Shown here: positions 22,312 to 33,678 of the stretch, piece after piece
How positions within the stretch are numbered: the stretch's first letter is position 1
Layout: every line of letters starts with the position of its first letter
NCBI GenBank assembly: GCA_000827265.1
Contig: KN834795.1
Span: 113,742-177,741, forward strand
DNA: 64,000 bases
Reading direction: 5' to 3'
Source of the DNA: Collybiopsis luxurians FD-317 M1
Taxonomy: Eukaryota; Basidiomycota; Agaricomycetes; Agaricales; Omphalotaceae
Made by a program: the position numbers and the translations under genes
Notes under the pieces: model-generated
Databases searched by the model: none
Told to the model about the DNA's origin: nothing
Seen by the model: only the letters and a program-made list of their open reading frames with translations

Positions 22312-24744
22312 TCCTCCTCCTCCTCCTCCTCCTCCTCCTCCTCCTCCTCCTCTTCTTCTTCTTCTTCTTCTTCTTCTTCCTCGTCGTCACTATGATCATC
22401 ATCATTGCTGTCATCCGTCTTCTTCTGTAATGTATGTCCAGCAAGTTGCTCCAAGCGGTCACCAAGTAAAAAACTTTCTCCCGGGCTTCTGTAATCAATG
22501 CCTGGCCCAAACAAATTCGCTTCAAATACCTTGAAGGTTGGCTTCGCAAATCCGAGATAGTGTTTGGCAACCAGTTTCGCAATGCTGGATGCTTGCTTGT
22601 AGTGGGCCATTTTCGACACATCTTTGTAATGTTCAGCAGTTCCCTCAGCGATATATTGCTTGGGAAAGAGTATCATTACACAGAGCGCTCCAATGGCCCG
22701 CTTATAAAAAACTAAGTTGCATGAGATCTTGTAAGGCTATTGAATGGTCACGAACAACTCACCTCTGGAAGTAATATCAGGCAATGCCAGCATAAGTCAG
22801 ATGAGTGTCTCGTTAATGCTTATATGTGTTTGATTAGTAACATAGGTGCCATATTTGCGGTGAACCATCCTGGTAACCTCCGTAAGATGAAGTGTATCAT
22901 AGCTGAAGAATTGGGACCCAAATGAAAGACAGAACGCTGGCGTATACACTAAATGAATGGTTCCGGCAGGTTGGAAGCTGCTGACCGTCAAGTAATGGAG
23001 TGAGACATTAGGTTGCTTTACTCACACGAGATCGCCAGGTAGAACATATATTAGTTCAACCGTACAATACTGGGACCATCTCGGATCCTCGAGTTGATAG
23101 ACCTTATTTTTGTCCAAGTCCTTCTTTGTCCCCTTGACCCTTTGCAACTGACATACTTCCATGATTAAAGACGCCAGTTTTGTCTGAGTCTTGGTAGGGA
23201 CTAGGGGATCTTTGAAGGTAATGATACCCCAGATTTTCGGACTTGGATCATTTCTATCTCCTGCTACTTGTATTGCGACGTTATAGCCTTCCGAGTCTTG
23301 GTGGGGGTTGGTATAAATTCCTGCATGGTGCAGGAGAGCCCAGGTGCCAGCCCAAAAATTATCTGGATCTGCAGATTCAACAGGATACCGAGACAGAGAC
23401 TGAGCCCAGCTAGCCCGACCATTGTCCAATGCCCTGGGAAATCGCAATTCATTCTAGATCCGTGAAACAGCAGAAATCACTCACTTAAATGGTGACGGCA
23501 TACAGTCAAGTATCGTTTTAAGATCAAGAATTACCCCAACCTGATCAACGTCATTAATGCCTTTCATGAAATCCCGAAGCTGCTTCTCGACATGAGGTTT
23601 AGATGGATCCTTAGCGCAGCGTTCCAGGTCTACATACACCACGATCATTCAGAGAATAGAGAAGAAATGAAGGTACATCAACTTACCATGGACTTGAACT
23701 TTCTGTCCATCCACAAATCCTCCGCCAAAACCCATGATGTCGTCTAGGGTCTCTACCTTTTTTCCCGTCGGTTTAACGGCTTTTGATACGACGACCACCT
23801 TTCTGTGGGCCATCATTTCTTGAATGTCGTTGGTTAATTCCCTATTGTCATTGTAAGCGTTTTGATCCAGGTGACGGATGATTGAAGTGTCAGGGTCAGT
23901 AGAATTGTCGGAGCTCGCCATCCACATTACCCGCCTAGCTTCCTGCCAGGAAAATGCTGGAGTCAATATCTGGGACAATATTACAAGATCATCGACTTAC
24001 CCTTTCGAGCAAATTGATGTTCTGACCATTTCGTTCGCGTATTAGTGTGGGTAGCGGGGTAGTCCAGCCATTCGGCCATTGTTGAAGTACTGCCGAAGAA
24101 TGTATCTGCCTGCCCACCACATTGGTGACCAGGTCTACCGAATCAGAGATGGGATGAGAAACCAGATACGGTCGAGCGTGGGGGGTTTGCGATACCGATC
24201 CTAGAACATTAGATGATGGAGGAACGGATTGAGTTGGGGCATTCAGCGGAGTGGGAAAAGAAGATGTGGAAGTAGTCAGACTTGGGTCATTGAAGGGAAC
24301 CCCAAAGGATCGTTCTGATACTCCGAAATGGGGAACAGGTGTAGGAGCGACATTGCAAGTTGAGGAAGACATAAAAGAACCATATGATAGTACTGGAGGA
24401 CAGAAGGGGCTAGGAGCAAAGAAACTCCAGCTTGTCGAGTCGGCAGGGAATCCAGGGGCATTCGCGCTTCCACTGGCCTGGGGCGATTGTAGCATTTCTT
24501 TTTTGGCCCTATACAAAATTAGCTAGCTTCTAGGGCATTACGAGTTGTGTTGTTACCTGCGTCTGGCATCGGAAGCTCTATTTTGGGCTTGTATTTTTGC
24601 CCAGGCGACAGGACTTGGTGACAGTTAAAGGGAAGACTAAACTTTAGATAAGGGATGGACTCACTCGGCCTTGTCTCTTTTAGCATATCCCCGCTTCCGT
24701 TCCTTGCGTCGAGCCTTTTGCTCTTCCGTTTCTACGCGCCCCAT
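22305..24744 (-). CDS. JmjC-fold protein with acidic tail; probable premature stop
   Basis: JmjC proteins are Fe(II)/2-oxoglutarate oxygenases, often acting on chromatin. Start ATG 24744 gives a basic helix (RRKERKRGYAKRDKA), continued after splicing by WAKIQAQNRASDARR. A Ser/Pro-rich linker follows at 23989-24516. Then come EARRVMWMASSDNS, GFGGGFVDGQKVQVH and DLERCAKDPSKPHVEKQL. The JmjC core is at 22830-23447: HHAGIYTNPHQDSEGYN (HxD metal ligands), KIWGIITF, VLPGDLV, PAGTIHLVYTP (distal His) and DTLHLTEVTR. In-frame TGA at 22797-22799 falls where an Arg codon (CGA) would fit, before LMLALPDITSR. Beyond it the last exon gives HYKDVSKMAHYKQASSIAK and a long run of Glu from a CTC/TTC repeat. 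Whether the stop is real, an error, or removed by splicing is open. Activity is inferred only. Confidence 0.72.
22312..22382 (+). repeat. Trinucleotide microsatellite (CTC)n(TTC)n
   Basis: Uninterrupted CTC followed by TTC triplets, coding poly-Glu on the minus strand in the JmjC-like gene. A shortened, broken version is at about 37003-37040. Confidence 0.95.
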
Positions 24745-25169
24745 CTTCGCGAGTATGCTTCGAGTGGCAAGCGATGAAAGAATGTTTCGAAATTTGCACG
24801 AGGTACGATCACGATGATTTCATGTGCCCTCATATCAAAGAAACGCCAACATCAAATTATTATGATTCTGCGCCAACGGCGAACTGGAAGAGTATAAAGA
24901 AATGCATATATTATTAGAAAACACTCTCCGAATAGAAAAAAAATGATTCAATGTATATATGCGAAAATACCAGCCATACATAGATAGACATTCAAAAGTA
25001 CAGTCTCAGCATTACGCAGAAAAACCTTTGTAGATATTCACTGAAGAGTCTGGAAGGCAAGAACAAAGACGTAGAAGATGTAAAGAAAAGACCATTAAGA
25101 AAAGAGAAAACATTGGATACGAAGAAAAACTGCCCTCAATCATTATGGGAACTCGTCATGAAAATTGAA
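24745..25169. other. Spacer; right part is shared duplicated 3' flank
   Basis: From about 24913 onward this is the 3' flank of the membrane-protein gene and is duplicated at about 56.6-56.9 kb. The left 170 bp shows no feature. Confidence 0.5.
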
Positions 25170-26665
25170 CTATCCATCCAGAACCGGAGCAATTGCTGAC
25201 TTGTCATATTTCCTAACTTGAATTATAGTTTGGCAGAGCCTCTGGATGCCATAGCCGATGCTCGCCATGTGAACCTCCACAGGAAGGTGGGTACCTGCGA
25301 GCTGCGGGCCGGATGCTCTCTCCTTCAAACCCTCGAGCTCATCGCCGAGAGTGCGTAGGGTCTGAAGAGCTGATGCAACATATGCCTTCGCCCGACGCCG
25401 GTATTCCCCAATGCCATTCAGTAGCTTCAGATGTCCATCGATGCTCTTGAGAACGCGTTGATTTCCACCTAGTTTTGTCCATAACTCGGAGAGGAGTTCA
25501 TCTTTTGCCGAAGATATAAGAAAATCCTCCTTGAAGACGATATCATTAATCAAATTGAGCTGTTCCTCGAGTCTTTCTAGATTAGCGAGCTGTTCTTCTG
25601 CAACGATGATGAGGCGCGCTACGTTGGTGACAAGAGCGGTCATGACTTCGTTAAAGACTTCTACTGCAGCTGACTCCACATTAGGATGGGTGTAAAAAGG
25701 ATTGACAGTCGAAGAAATCGAAGGCGTGCGTGCACTGTTGATGGTATTGAAAGCATATACATTGAAAGCGAGAATCCTGGCATTATATTTTTCAGTTAAG
25801 GCCCTGAAATGACAAGTAAGTAACGTACTGATCAACCGACCCAGCGACCTTGGTCGTAAATTGTTGTAATCCACGGGAAGCAGCTCGAGCCTCGTTACAA
25901 AAACTGGTCAGAGAATCAGCTGGAAGAGAAATCATAAGCGACTGTAAATGAAGCTAATCGAGAGTGCATACTGAGTAAATCCTTCTTCTCCAGCTTACTG
26001 AGCTTCACTAGGATTACAAGATCTGTCACAGCCAGTTCTGCTTTCTTAAGGGTGAGAGAAAGCTCAGATCCTCCTGCGGATCCATCCAGTAAAGCTTCGA
26101 GCAATTGAGACTGAGCGTTTACAAGGCTAGGGAAATCTGCATGATGGGTAATTGAGCCACTCTGTCCAGTATTCGATTGCTGAGATGGACAAAGACTGGT
26201 GTTCTGTAACAGGGGAATGGAGCAGAGGGAACGACCGGCTACAATGAATGCTTGGGCAATAACGAATATGGAGACCCAAAGGAATACTATGTATGGGAGA
26301 GGTTTACGCAGGAGATTGACTCCTTCTTTGATCACTTCGCCTGCAAAATGAAGCACAAAGATCGCAAGACCTCCAACACAATCCAGGAAATAGATAGTAA
26401 ATGTGAGAAGTTTGGTGACGAAGCCTGTAGTGGCTCCAGAGGAAGACGCGTCCTGGGAACAAAGAAGAGTTCAAAGAGAGTAACTGAATCATTAACCATA
26501 CTTACGGTAGTATCAGCCATTGCCGTGGGGGAGGATGCTAAATTTTGTTACTTGATGTCGAAGTCAAGAAGAAGCCAAGAAGAGAGAAATTGGTTTCAGT
26601 GGTTTTGGGTGGTACAAAGTCAAGAAGAAAGACGTCGGTATCAGTGGCTTCGAGTCGCACGAGCA
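24913..26665 (-). repeat. Inverted duplication arm (membrane-protein twin A)
   Basis: Matches 55095-56890 in reverse complement, including the promoter side (to about 26665) and the 3' flank. The partner has about 25 bp extra in the 3' flank. The coding differences are few. Confidence 0.92.
25170..26520 (-). CDS. Two-helix membrane protein with long helical domain, twin A (397 aa)
   Basis: Four exons in perfect phase: 26506-26520, 25972-26452, 25829-25919 and 25170-25776, separated by introns of about 52-53 nt. N-terminus MADTT, then two hydrophobic segments in exon 2 (KLLTFTIYFLDCVGGLAIF and YIVFLWVSIFVIAQAFIVAG). A Ser/Gln-rich loop follows. Exon 4 is almost entirely helical with coiled-coil character: EEQLANLERLEEQLNLIN, LWTKLGGNQRVLKSIDG, YRRRAKAYVASALQTLRTL. 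No catalytic motif and no known family name comes to mind. The proteins at 29.2 and 43.6 kb share a motif of the type LW..L.GGN.RVL.S, so this is a local family. The ORF is intact. A tempting 25-nt intron at the exon 3/4 join was rejected in favour of a 52-nt one with a CTTAAC branch site. Confidence 0.72.
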
Positions 26666-28410
26666 TATACTGAAGCGCGCACCAGATCAGGCACTGATTC
26701 ATTGACAGTGAACATCTTACCCACGGGGACTGGTAATCACTTTAAAATTAAACTTTGAATGTCCTGAGTGAAGCGTAAGGATACGCAACCTACGAGGTTA
26801 CTGTGTCATAAAATTATAGAGGCAAAGATCAATGGCGGCACATTCATATACACCTACACTGGTCCTCTAATGAAGCAGTTCCAAAAAATGAAGGGAAGGT
26901 GAATGGCAGCCCAGTGTGATGGAGTGAACACAGAAAGATCGAAACCATTATATGCAATACATTTCTGCAATTTTCCCTTCGATGGAGGAGATTCAAGCAA
27001 ACTGTACCACACCTTCATTTGTCACCTACGGACCAACAATACCCATCGACCCGACTTCATATCAACCTCTACTATGACGGCAAAGATCTGGAGGCGGAAC
27101 CAAAGTTTGGAATAACAGTTGGAGACAACTAGAACGGCTGTGTTGAGTTGGATCTGATCAAAAACTGAATGATCAAAACTACACGATCATGTCCTCGTAC
27201 AAAAGGCTCACACCCACGCCAACTAGAATGCGCTCGTCTGAATGCTGTACTACTCCTTGTACATTGTACCTTCGTGCTTAGGGTCAGTTCTGACCGTTCT
27301 ACTTCTTTCCTCCTGAGTTCTCATAAAATAAAAATTTAGTCGTGCCTTTTCCTCAAATCAAGATGTGCTATTTCCGTCTTCTATAGGTCCTTTTTCTTCA
27401 CTGTTGGAGCGTCATTAAGACAAGTTCGGGATAGCTGTGCTACCCATATGCATTCACTGCAACCCATGGTTATCCTGGTACTAATATGTTCACTTCAAGC
27501 TATCGGTGATTCCTTTTGGGAGCCATTTTTATCTGGGGACAGACCAAATATTATGAGGGCCTGTGGATGAGAAACATTACGTAGTTGATTTGGAGGATTA
27601 CAGACCAAGCAGTAACTCACGCTGACAGAGAAATAAGGCAAGTATCCCGCCATAAATTGCATGCTGGTTTTGTTTGATTATAGCAATCGCCGGACAGCAT
27701 CGAAAATTGTATGTCCCAATTATGGACAATAATCTCAATGATGACGTGAACTCTCTTAACTCAGGTATGTGCCACCGTTGATGAAGGCAAGATCGAGATT
27801 GGGTGCGAAGGGCCCACTCTCGAAATTGAGAGTTAGATTTGTTACCATGATGGCAAATTGACATAAATAATCGAGTCTCTGACCTTGCCCAGTGCACGGA
27901 TATTCACTGCTGTGCACCCAGCTCAACAATGACTACTCTCACGCTATTTTGACGAGGACGGCCCTGGTCTTGAACTTGTTCAACATGGTTTTCGGAGGGT
28001 TTCATACATCATTCACGGCGCTAAACCAAATCCTGAATACTTTTATCTCCCCATAACTATCATGCATATGGTTTGTGGCCAAGTTCTGCAGCTTGGACTT
28101 CTCGAAACCGGTAAAGCATAAATTGAGCCTTTTTTTCATTACCCGCCTGTAAATTACCTCGTTCAGAAATAAGTAACACTGTGGTGGCGTTCCTATTACC
28201 ATCTTGTCTAGGGATAGTGCATGTTCGTTGAATGCTCCGCGTCGTGACTGTCAGAGTTTAAGCCTTTAAGTGCTTGACCACTCAGTGGGTCCACTGGTGA
28301 TACCAGTAGCGTTCATGGGGGTTGTCTCAACATCAAGAAAATAAGCCGTCAGATATCTCCGTGTGGCCGTATATCTATTTCCTTTCCAACTCCCTTCCAG
28401 CTAATCCACC
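26666..28410. other. No supported gene; eroded coding traces
   Basis: Short disjoint frames on both strands (for example about 26903-27115 plus and 27598-27897 minus). No family recognised. Contains the dispersed repeat at 27480-27566. Confidence 0.4.
27480..27566 (+). repeat. Dispersed 87-bp repeat, copy A
   Basis: ACTAATATGTTCACTTCAAG and the following TTTTGGGAGCC...GGCCTGTG match 62224-62310 in the same orientation, with about 10% differences. Confidence 0.9.
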
Positions 28411-28698
28411 ATGTTATCAATAAACCAAGTTTCTGAACAATTTTCCCTGAACTATGGCCGTCGAAGACACGATAAAATCTTGCAATGGGCCATCAAGAAC
28501 AGCGAATCTGTTTTGAACATTGATACGAGCAAGATCGCAAACGGTGGCTCATCTAGACAAGTCCCATCCTCAATGACCATCACCAATTCTGCAAAATCAA
28601 CGTCAACGTCCAACGATGGTAACATTGCTGCGATCTTCGCTCTCAAAACTGCAAAACCTATTTTCACACCTCCGCTACCTTCCCCCCTCATCTTCTAA
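28411..28698 (+). CDS. Hypothetical 95-aa ORF
   Basis: ATG 28411 follows a plausible promoter with CT-rich sequence and AATCCACC just before the start. The product is polar, Ser/Thr-rich and ends PLPSPLIF. No domain recognised. It could be a short gene or a first exon. Confidence 0.3.
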   Translation: MLSINQVSEQFSLNYGRRRHDKILQWAIKNSESVLNIDTSKIANGGSSRQVPSSMTITNSAKSTSTSNDGNIAAIFALKTAKPIFTPPLPSPLIF

Positions 28699-29158
28699 CG
28701 CTCCAGTTCCGTGATATGCGCATTACCTCGGTATATATACGCTGCATCTGTGAATGATTTTTTTGGTTGTTCACAATGCCAAATGTCACATCACGAGGCT
28801 GGGTCCTACTGTGCTGTGTTACGCCTGGTTCGTATCAGAACTCAAACCTATACGATGCACTCTCAAACTGTGCATACAAGAATATAGAAAAATGCAATAT
28901 CGATCTCAGGCATCCTAGTTCCTCAGCAATGTGTACAGTAAGAACATATTACGGTAAATTTTGAACCAGCTCTGGAGCGAGTCACAGTGATTGCTTTGTC
29001 CCTCAGGCTGCTCCCTGAACATCATGCCCGAGCGTGAGGCGTGTGCCACTGAGCCACTTCCAGTCTCGAATTCTACCACCTATACCTTTATCCTGCCGCC
29101 ACTCCAAAGCTTGGTACGTTGTTCGGGTATATGAACTTGTTTAGGCTGATACTCAAAG
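28699..29158. other. No supported gene
   Basis: Contains the upstream flank of the 29.2-kb family gene, which is duplicated upstream of the 43.6-kb copy (GAGCGTGAGRCRTGTGCCAC). Confidence 0.4.
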
Positions 29159-30109
29159 ATGCACCGTTCTAGCTTCATGCTTTCTATTTTGCTTTTGTCA
29201 TTACTTCTGATCTATTCGACAGGTGATCTTTTGGAGTTCGCAGCTCTGTCGCGATTCCGAGACTCTGTAGTGAATGATACATCATTTAGAGAAGAGTTCC
29301 CTGGGCATAATTCTGTCACTGTAATCACAGAAGATACCATGGTTCCGTTAATTTTTCATAAGACAAAAGTCATCAGTATGTTTTTCCGGACAATGTGTCT
29401 TCAAGCTTCTAACGTTTGTTCAAGATACTAGCCATGTTTTGTTGGACGAAATCTTCAATTCCTTTCTCAAAGATCTGGAGACTCTGAGCACGAATGCGCT
29501 GGAAACCCTCAATTCGTGAGCTGTTTGCTTTATGATGCACGACGATATGTTGATACTTTCTTTCGGCGAAGGATAACTCATTTTAATGCTCGTCTTATCG
29601 AAACTATGTCCGTCAGCGGAGTTTCTGGCTTGTCAGCTCAAGAGGACAAAGCTCTCGTTAGACAGACTAGGAAACACGCCGGTCGTATTCATTTTTATCG
29701 TGTTACCATCGAAAATCAACTTACTCATAAACATCGTTCACTCGATGCCCAGAACTCTTCGAACAGAGGCAGACCTCATATTGGGAGCGAGTCAGGAAGT
29801 TAAGTCACTGCTCTGGTTCGTGCTCAGAGGAGGAAATAAGCGAGTTCTGGATTCCTTAGTCGAGGAGAGTAAAGTACTCGGTGTTTTGATGCAGTGGCGC
29901 AACCGAGCATCACCCTTGATTCACACTTTCAAGGTCTATTTGCAGGATCTATTGGCTAGTCTGGTCGTGATCGAAGACTTTTATAAAGAGTTGGAGCAGA
30001 CGGGACACTTCGTCCATATTTCCCGTCTCAAAAACCTCGGTTTTGATTTGACCATAGCCAATGATTCTCTTGTTTCTGTAGTCGCTACTTCAATGTCGGC
30101 TCAATTTTA
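29159..30109 (+). pseudogene. Membrane/helical family member, frameshifted copy
   Basis: Three exons, about 29159-29375, 29425-29515 and 29572-30109, parallel to the 43.6-kb gene. The N-terminal hydrophobic segment is FMLSILLLSLLLIYSTG, exon 2 gives VLLDEIFNSFLKDLETLS, and exon 3 begins RLIETMSVSGVSG. After YRVTIENQL the copy lacks 14 nt that the 43.6-kb gene has (EDLKMLTSIL region). The remaining LRTEADLILGASQEV and LWFVLRGGNKRVLDSLVEES lie in another frame. Without that deletion the two proteins align throughout. Probably a pseudogene. Confidence 0.72.
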
Positions 30110-30283
30110 GATCTGTGATATAGTACAGTATACGCTTTAGCTAGTAACGACAAAATTGCTCTTCTTGTCTCAAAAATAGTAAACGTTTAATATAGTGCCA
30201 GTGGTCACTGCCCTAACACGTGTAACCCCCAAGAGCTATAGCAGCTTGCCTTATTCTCTTCTGTTTCTACGACAAGTGTAAAA

Positions 30284-30530
30284 ATGAATGCCAATCGTTT
30301 CACTTTGACAGACTCGTCCCTAGCTGACATCCGCAACGCTAAGGTTAGTTTTGTAAACTGAATCGACATCTGACAAGCTGCTCGACGTCGGAGTAGAACC
30401 TTTCTACCATTCCTAACGCTGCTTCATAGATTGAGAAACCTCCCTCTCCTAGCTACGCCAACAGAACCATTCACAAGGATCTATGGTTGTCGATTGCAGT
30501 ACGATACCTTGGGGATGTAAGGTGGGTGTC
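30284..30530 (+). pseudogene. 5' fragment of a SUN-type gene
   Basis: ATG 30284 encodes MNANRFTLTDSSLADIRNAK, followed by an intron (GTTAGTTTTG...TTCATAG) and a second piece ending in LWLSIAVRYL. The same 5' exon occurs at 44802 and, with a changed start, at 12464-12532. No SUN domain follows; the copy is cut at about 30.5 kb. It lies directly downstream of the frameshifted family gene, as at 44.8 kb. Confidence 0.65.
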
Positions 30531-30674
30531 CATGACGCTTTTGGTTCCGGCTGTAGGAAAGGGGTGAAAGTCTGAAAAGCAAAGTCCGCACCTCCCAAAA
30601 CTTTGCAAACACACTATAAATTATATGTATAGAAGAAGATTGTTTACATTTTACAAGAGGCAGGATAATGTTCG

Positions 30675-31443
30675 CTAAACAACGGTTTCGCATTCCCTCG
30701 CCTGGGCAGCCCCTGGGGTTGGTATCGATGGGACGTCAAAGATAAAATCTGGATGACCAGGGCATCTTAAGATGTAACAGGACGCTCTATTAACATCGAA
30801 CCTTTCCTCTCCAGGAGGAATACTTTTCCTCTGATACCCAGCGGCCTCCTCACGCGAGAGTAACGTTACGCCACCCGATTGGAAAACAGCACCAGCGCGG
30901 GATGCAGAAACCAACTGCCAGCGTTCGGGAGAATTCGTGGCCTTATTGGAGAACCTGTCGATGAAGTCGAGACAGCATTCGCCTTCATGTTCAAGGCCGC
31001 CATTCCAAAAGCGAATGGCATAGTTGCTACTAGGGATAGGAATAAGATGGATGGTGTCTCCTTGCCGAGGTTTGAGCTGCACAAAAGATGTTACAAACTG
31101 TAAATTCAAGAACTAATGAACAACGTACACCCCATATTTCTAAAGTATCTTGACCAGCTCTTGCGAACAGCTTGTCCCAACGCTTATGATAGTGCTCCCT
31201 ATGTGCTTCAAGCTGATCAGGTTCGATTCCAGCCATGAGATTCTTCTCGTCGATCTCGCGATCAGTTGGAAAGAAGATGTCGGGCAATTTTAATGAGGAA
31301 GGTGTGTTTAATAGAGCGGCCTCGAAAGCATTTCGGTGAGTATTGGGACGGGGCTGCGAGCAACGAGGCGGGTTTATTCGTGGTCCTCGGTGAGCGCTGA
31401 GCAAAATAGTAAAGTGACCGCGAGTAGAAGATTGGCGGGGCAT
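30675..31443 (-). CDS. Uncharacterised 238-aa protein, two exons
   Basis: ATG 31443. Exons 31129-31443 and 30675-31076, with a 52-nt intron and in-phase join. The N-terminus is basic and Pro-rich, then KLPDIFFPTDREIDEKN and HYHKRWDKLFARAGQDTLEIWG. The second exon has IHLIPIPSSNYAIRFWNGGL and a Pro-rich end (PGHPDFIFDVPSIPTPG). No signal peptide, membrane helix or known domain recognised. The intact frame and clean splice sites support a real gene. Confidence 0.55.
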
Positions 31444-31928
31444 TTTGTTGAAAGTTCAGAAGTTGTGGCAGCTTTTAAGTTTAACGTTCATTATTATTAC
31501 AAAGCACGGCATGTGAAATGCCGGAGCGTCCTATATACATCTGGGTACGATGGAACGATACTGCGTCATCATCATTGGCCGGCTCCTTTCTTGAACACCA
31601 ATACCGGCTAATGCCCTAGCTATTGCCTTCTTTATCTATTCGAAATGTCTCCTCAACAAAGCAGAACACTATATGCTTGGGCCTGAACTCACACAAATCG
31701 ATCAAAAATACCTACTAGTACCATCTGTCTCGACAAAGCAGAACTTTGATGGTGGTTATTCTGTGGGACAAAAAGCCGCACGTTTCTTCTCTGCAGTATT
31801 AATTAACTTAGGAGATGAAAGGTGGAGGCTATTGTGCCTCCAAATCTGGCCAGTGTATAAATCAGCCCTGTCATAGGCCATTGCAGGTTCCACAACATTG
31901 TCTTCGTCCACTTAACTTGAACTCAACC
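31444..31928. other. Divergent intergenic region
   Basis: Lies between two divergently transcribed genes (30.7-31.4 minus and 31.9-32.6 plus), so it probably holds both promoters. A TATA-like TATATACAT lies at about 31530. Confidence 0.4.
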
Positions 31929-32551
31929 ATGAATTACTACACAGGGTTTTTAGGCTCAGATGCTGCACGCTTTCCTGGCCAAGACTCTTGCGATATATAT
32001 CTACAAGCGCCGGATGGCGATGTCAGATTGCGTCAAAGGGTCTATTGTATGCGACAGGGTATATCGTTAGCGTTCTACGAGCGTAGCCAGGACGGCGGAA
32101 GAACTTGGACTCACGACCCTGGTCTAATTAACCGTATTGAATGGGAAAACATGGGGGTAACTAACCCATTCGATGTCTCTGTCTCACCAACCCATCCTCC
32201 TGTAAGTGCTTGGACCCTATACATACCATCCTACATCTGAAACTATGTATTCTGTGTGGTTAGATCAATCCTGGAGTTCAGGTCCCGGGGCTTATGATGA
32301 TTGCAGGAGACATTGTCCTTTGCTTCCGGCTCCCTTGGTATTACAAAGTCCAGGTTCAGCAGTTTGCGGACATTGCGCCAGACAATGATGAAGACTGGGA
32401 GCAGATACCCCTCTTTTACCATGAACATTATCCTAGAGCCAGTCATACAGACCTCGATACGCCGCAATACAAGCCAGACAGCACGAGGCACAAATTCTGG
32501 TGCCTTCAGTATGGTACCCAGATCAATAGTTATCGTTTAGCAAAAAATTAA
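31929..32551 (+). CDS. Uncharacterised 186-aa protein, two exons
   Basis: ATG 31929. Exons 31929-32201 and 32264-32551 join in phase across a 62-nt intron (GTAAGT...TTAG). Exon 1 encodes short alternating hydrophobic segments (CDIYLQAPDGDVRLRQRVY and ISLAFYERSQDGGRTWTHD), suggesting a beta-rich fold, perhaps lectin-like. That is only a guess from pattern. Exon 2 has IAGDIVLCFRLPWYYKVQVQ and ends NSYRLAKN. No signal peptide. Confidence 0.55.
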
Positions 32552-33264
32552 GAAAAGCACGAAAAGCTAGCAATTCGAGCAGTGGAGGGGAGACAAGGAG
32601 AGTGAAGTGAAGGTTTACGAGTTTTACTACTACTGTCTGTATTCCCATGTCTTCATGACCTCGATGTACCACAGATTTCATAGTCACTACCCATCTGGGC
32701 AACAAATTGCTTTCAATTGGGCCTGGAAATGCTCGCCGTCCGCATCAGCCAAAGATTTTTGTGAGATGCACTAGTGAAACCTTGATTTTTTCATGTTATA
32801 GTCAGATTATAACCTCTACCCGGTCTCGCAACTTTACCAGGAGGTTTCAGAATGCATACTACTGTAATTTCATGCTGGCTTTTTGATGAGAGTTAGGTTT
32901 CTCACTGTTTAATCTAGGGGACGAAGTCCACGATGCACAGGTATTCACGTTTGTAACGGCTCACACATGACGGCATGTTCTGAGGCCTGAGGCATGATGT
33001 GATTCTCTTACTGAGAACGAGACAACGATTGATATAATTATAAAGCAGCGATAAATTTTAGCAAGCCCGAACGGCGACTCTCACACTAGTGAACCGAAGA
33101 CCGAGAGGATAATCAGAAGATGGGATACAATTTCCGCTATAAGCGCAAAGAGTTGGAGACAAGTAAGAAGGAACATGAAGACAAAGCAGGAAGAAGCCTC
33201 AATAGAAACCCTGACGGCGGCAACGATAATTTTCAAGGACAAAGCAAGAAGAAGCCCGTTAGAC
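32552..33264. other. No supported gene
   Basis: A 74-codon plus-strand frame begins at 33120 (basic, polar, KKKPVRPSTRES) with no recognised domain. Confidence 0.4.
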
Positions 33265-33678
33265 CTAGTACTCGAGAAAGCAATCTGTTAACCCATAACT
33301 CTGGACCTGCTCAACCAAATTGGAGCATAGATCTGAGTGGGTAAAAACATATCGCGGAAGGTCCTTAAGAACAATTCGAACCATCCGACGTGATCTCTTT
33401 GTGAAGTAATCTCTGTGAAATCGTCCTACATTTAATACATCCATCCTTTCTTCCATCGAGAGCAAGTCGAGGCAGCGTTCACAGCTCCTTAGCTTCATTC
33501 TTCTTCCCCCAATGGACGGTTCAGGAAATTCCAGTCGGGAGTCGGGCTGAGGGTTGGCAGACCCAAATGCATGCCTTATGACTAGTGGCTGTGTTTTTTC
33601 TCTTGCCAGCAAGCCTCCATCATCGAATATCATAAATTGACAATTCTTTCGAGTTGTTGACCCAATCGCTGATAACAT
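33265..33678 (-). CDS. Hypothetical ORF containing a repeat-derived segment
   Basis: 137 open codons. The N-terminal third (DDGGLLAREKTQ) is encoded by the repeat also found beside the DOT1-like gene (DDGGSLARKKA there). The rest (CERCLDLLSMEERMDVL, then RFHRDYFTKRSRRMVRI) is unique. The second part loosely resembles the C-terminal end of DOT1-type proteins, but I cannot establish that by eye. Confidence 0.3.
   Translation of the reverse strand: MLSAIGSTTRKNCQFMIFDDGGLLAREKTQPLVIRHAFGSANPQPDSRLEFPEPSIGGRRMKLRSCERCLDLLSMEERMDVLNVGRFHRDYFTKRSRRMVRIVLKDLPRYVFTHSDLCSNLVEQVQSYGLTDCFLEY
33522..33640 (-). repeat. Foldback-related dispersed repeat, one arm
   Basis: GGAAATTCCAGTCGGGAGTC and CTTGCCAGCAAGCCTCCATC match about 15900-16015. 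Its outer flank CCAAATGCATGC corresponds to the opposite arm's flank at 15.86 kb, so this copy has lost or rearranged one arm. Confidence 0.8.

Noticed and set aside
22170..22534. Poly-Leu and poly-Pro open frames on the plus strand
   Set aside because: Other-strand readings of the (CTC)n(TTC)n microsatellite; only the minus-strand poly-Glu reading belongs to a gene.
26252..26758. 168-codon plus-strand open frame, with a mirrored one at 55065-55514
   Set aside because: Antisense to exons 1-2 of the membrane-protein twins; the sense strand has clean splice sites and hydrophobic segments.
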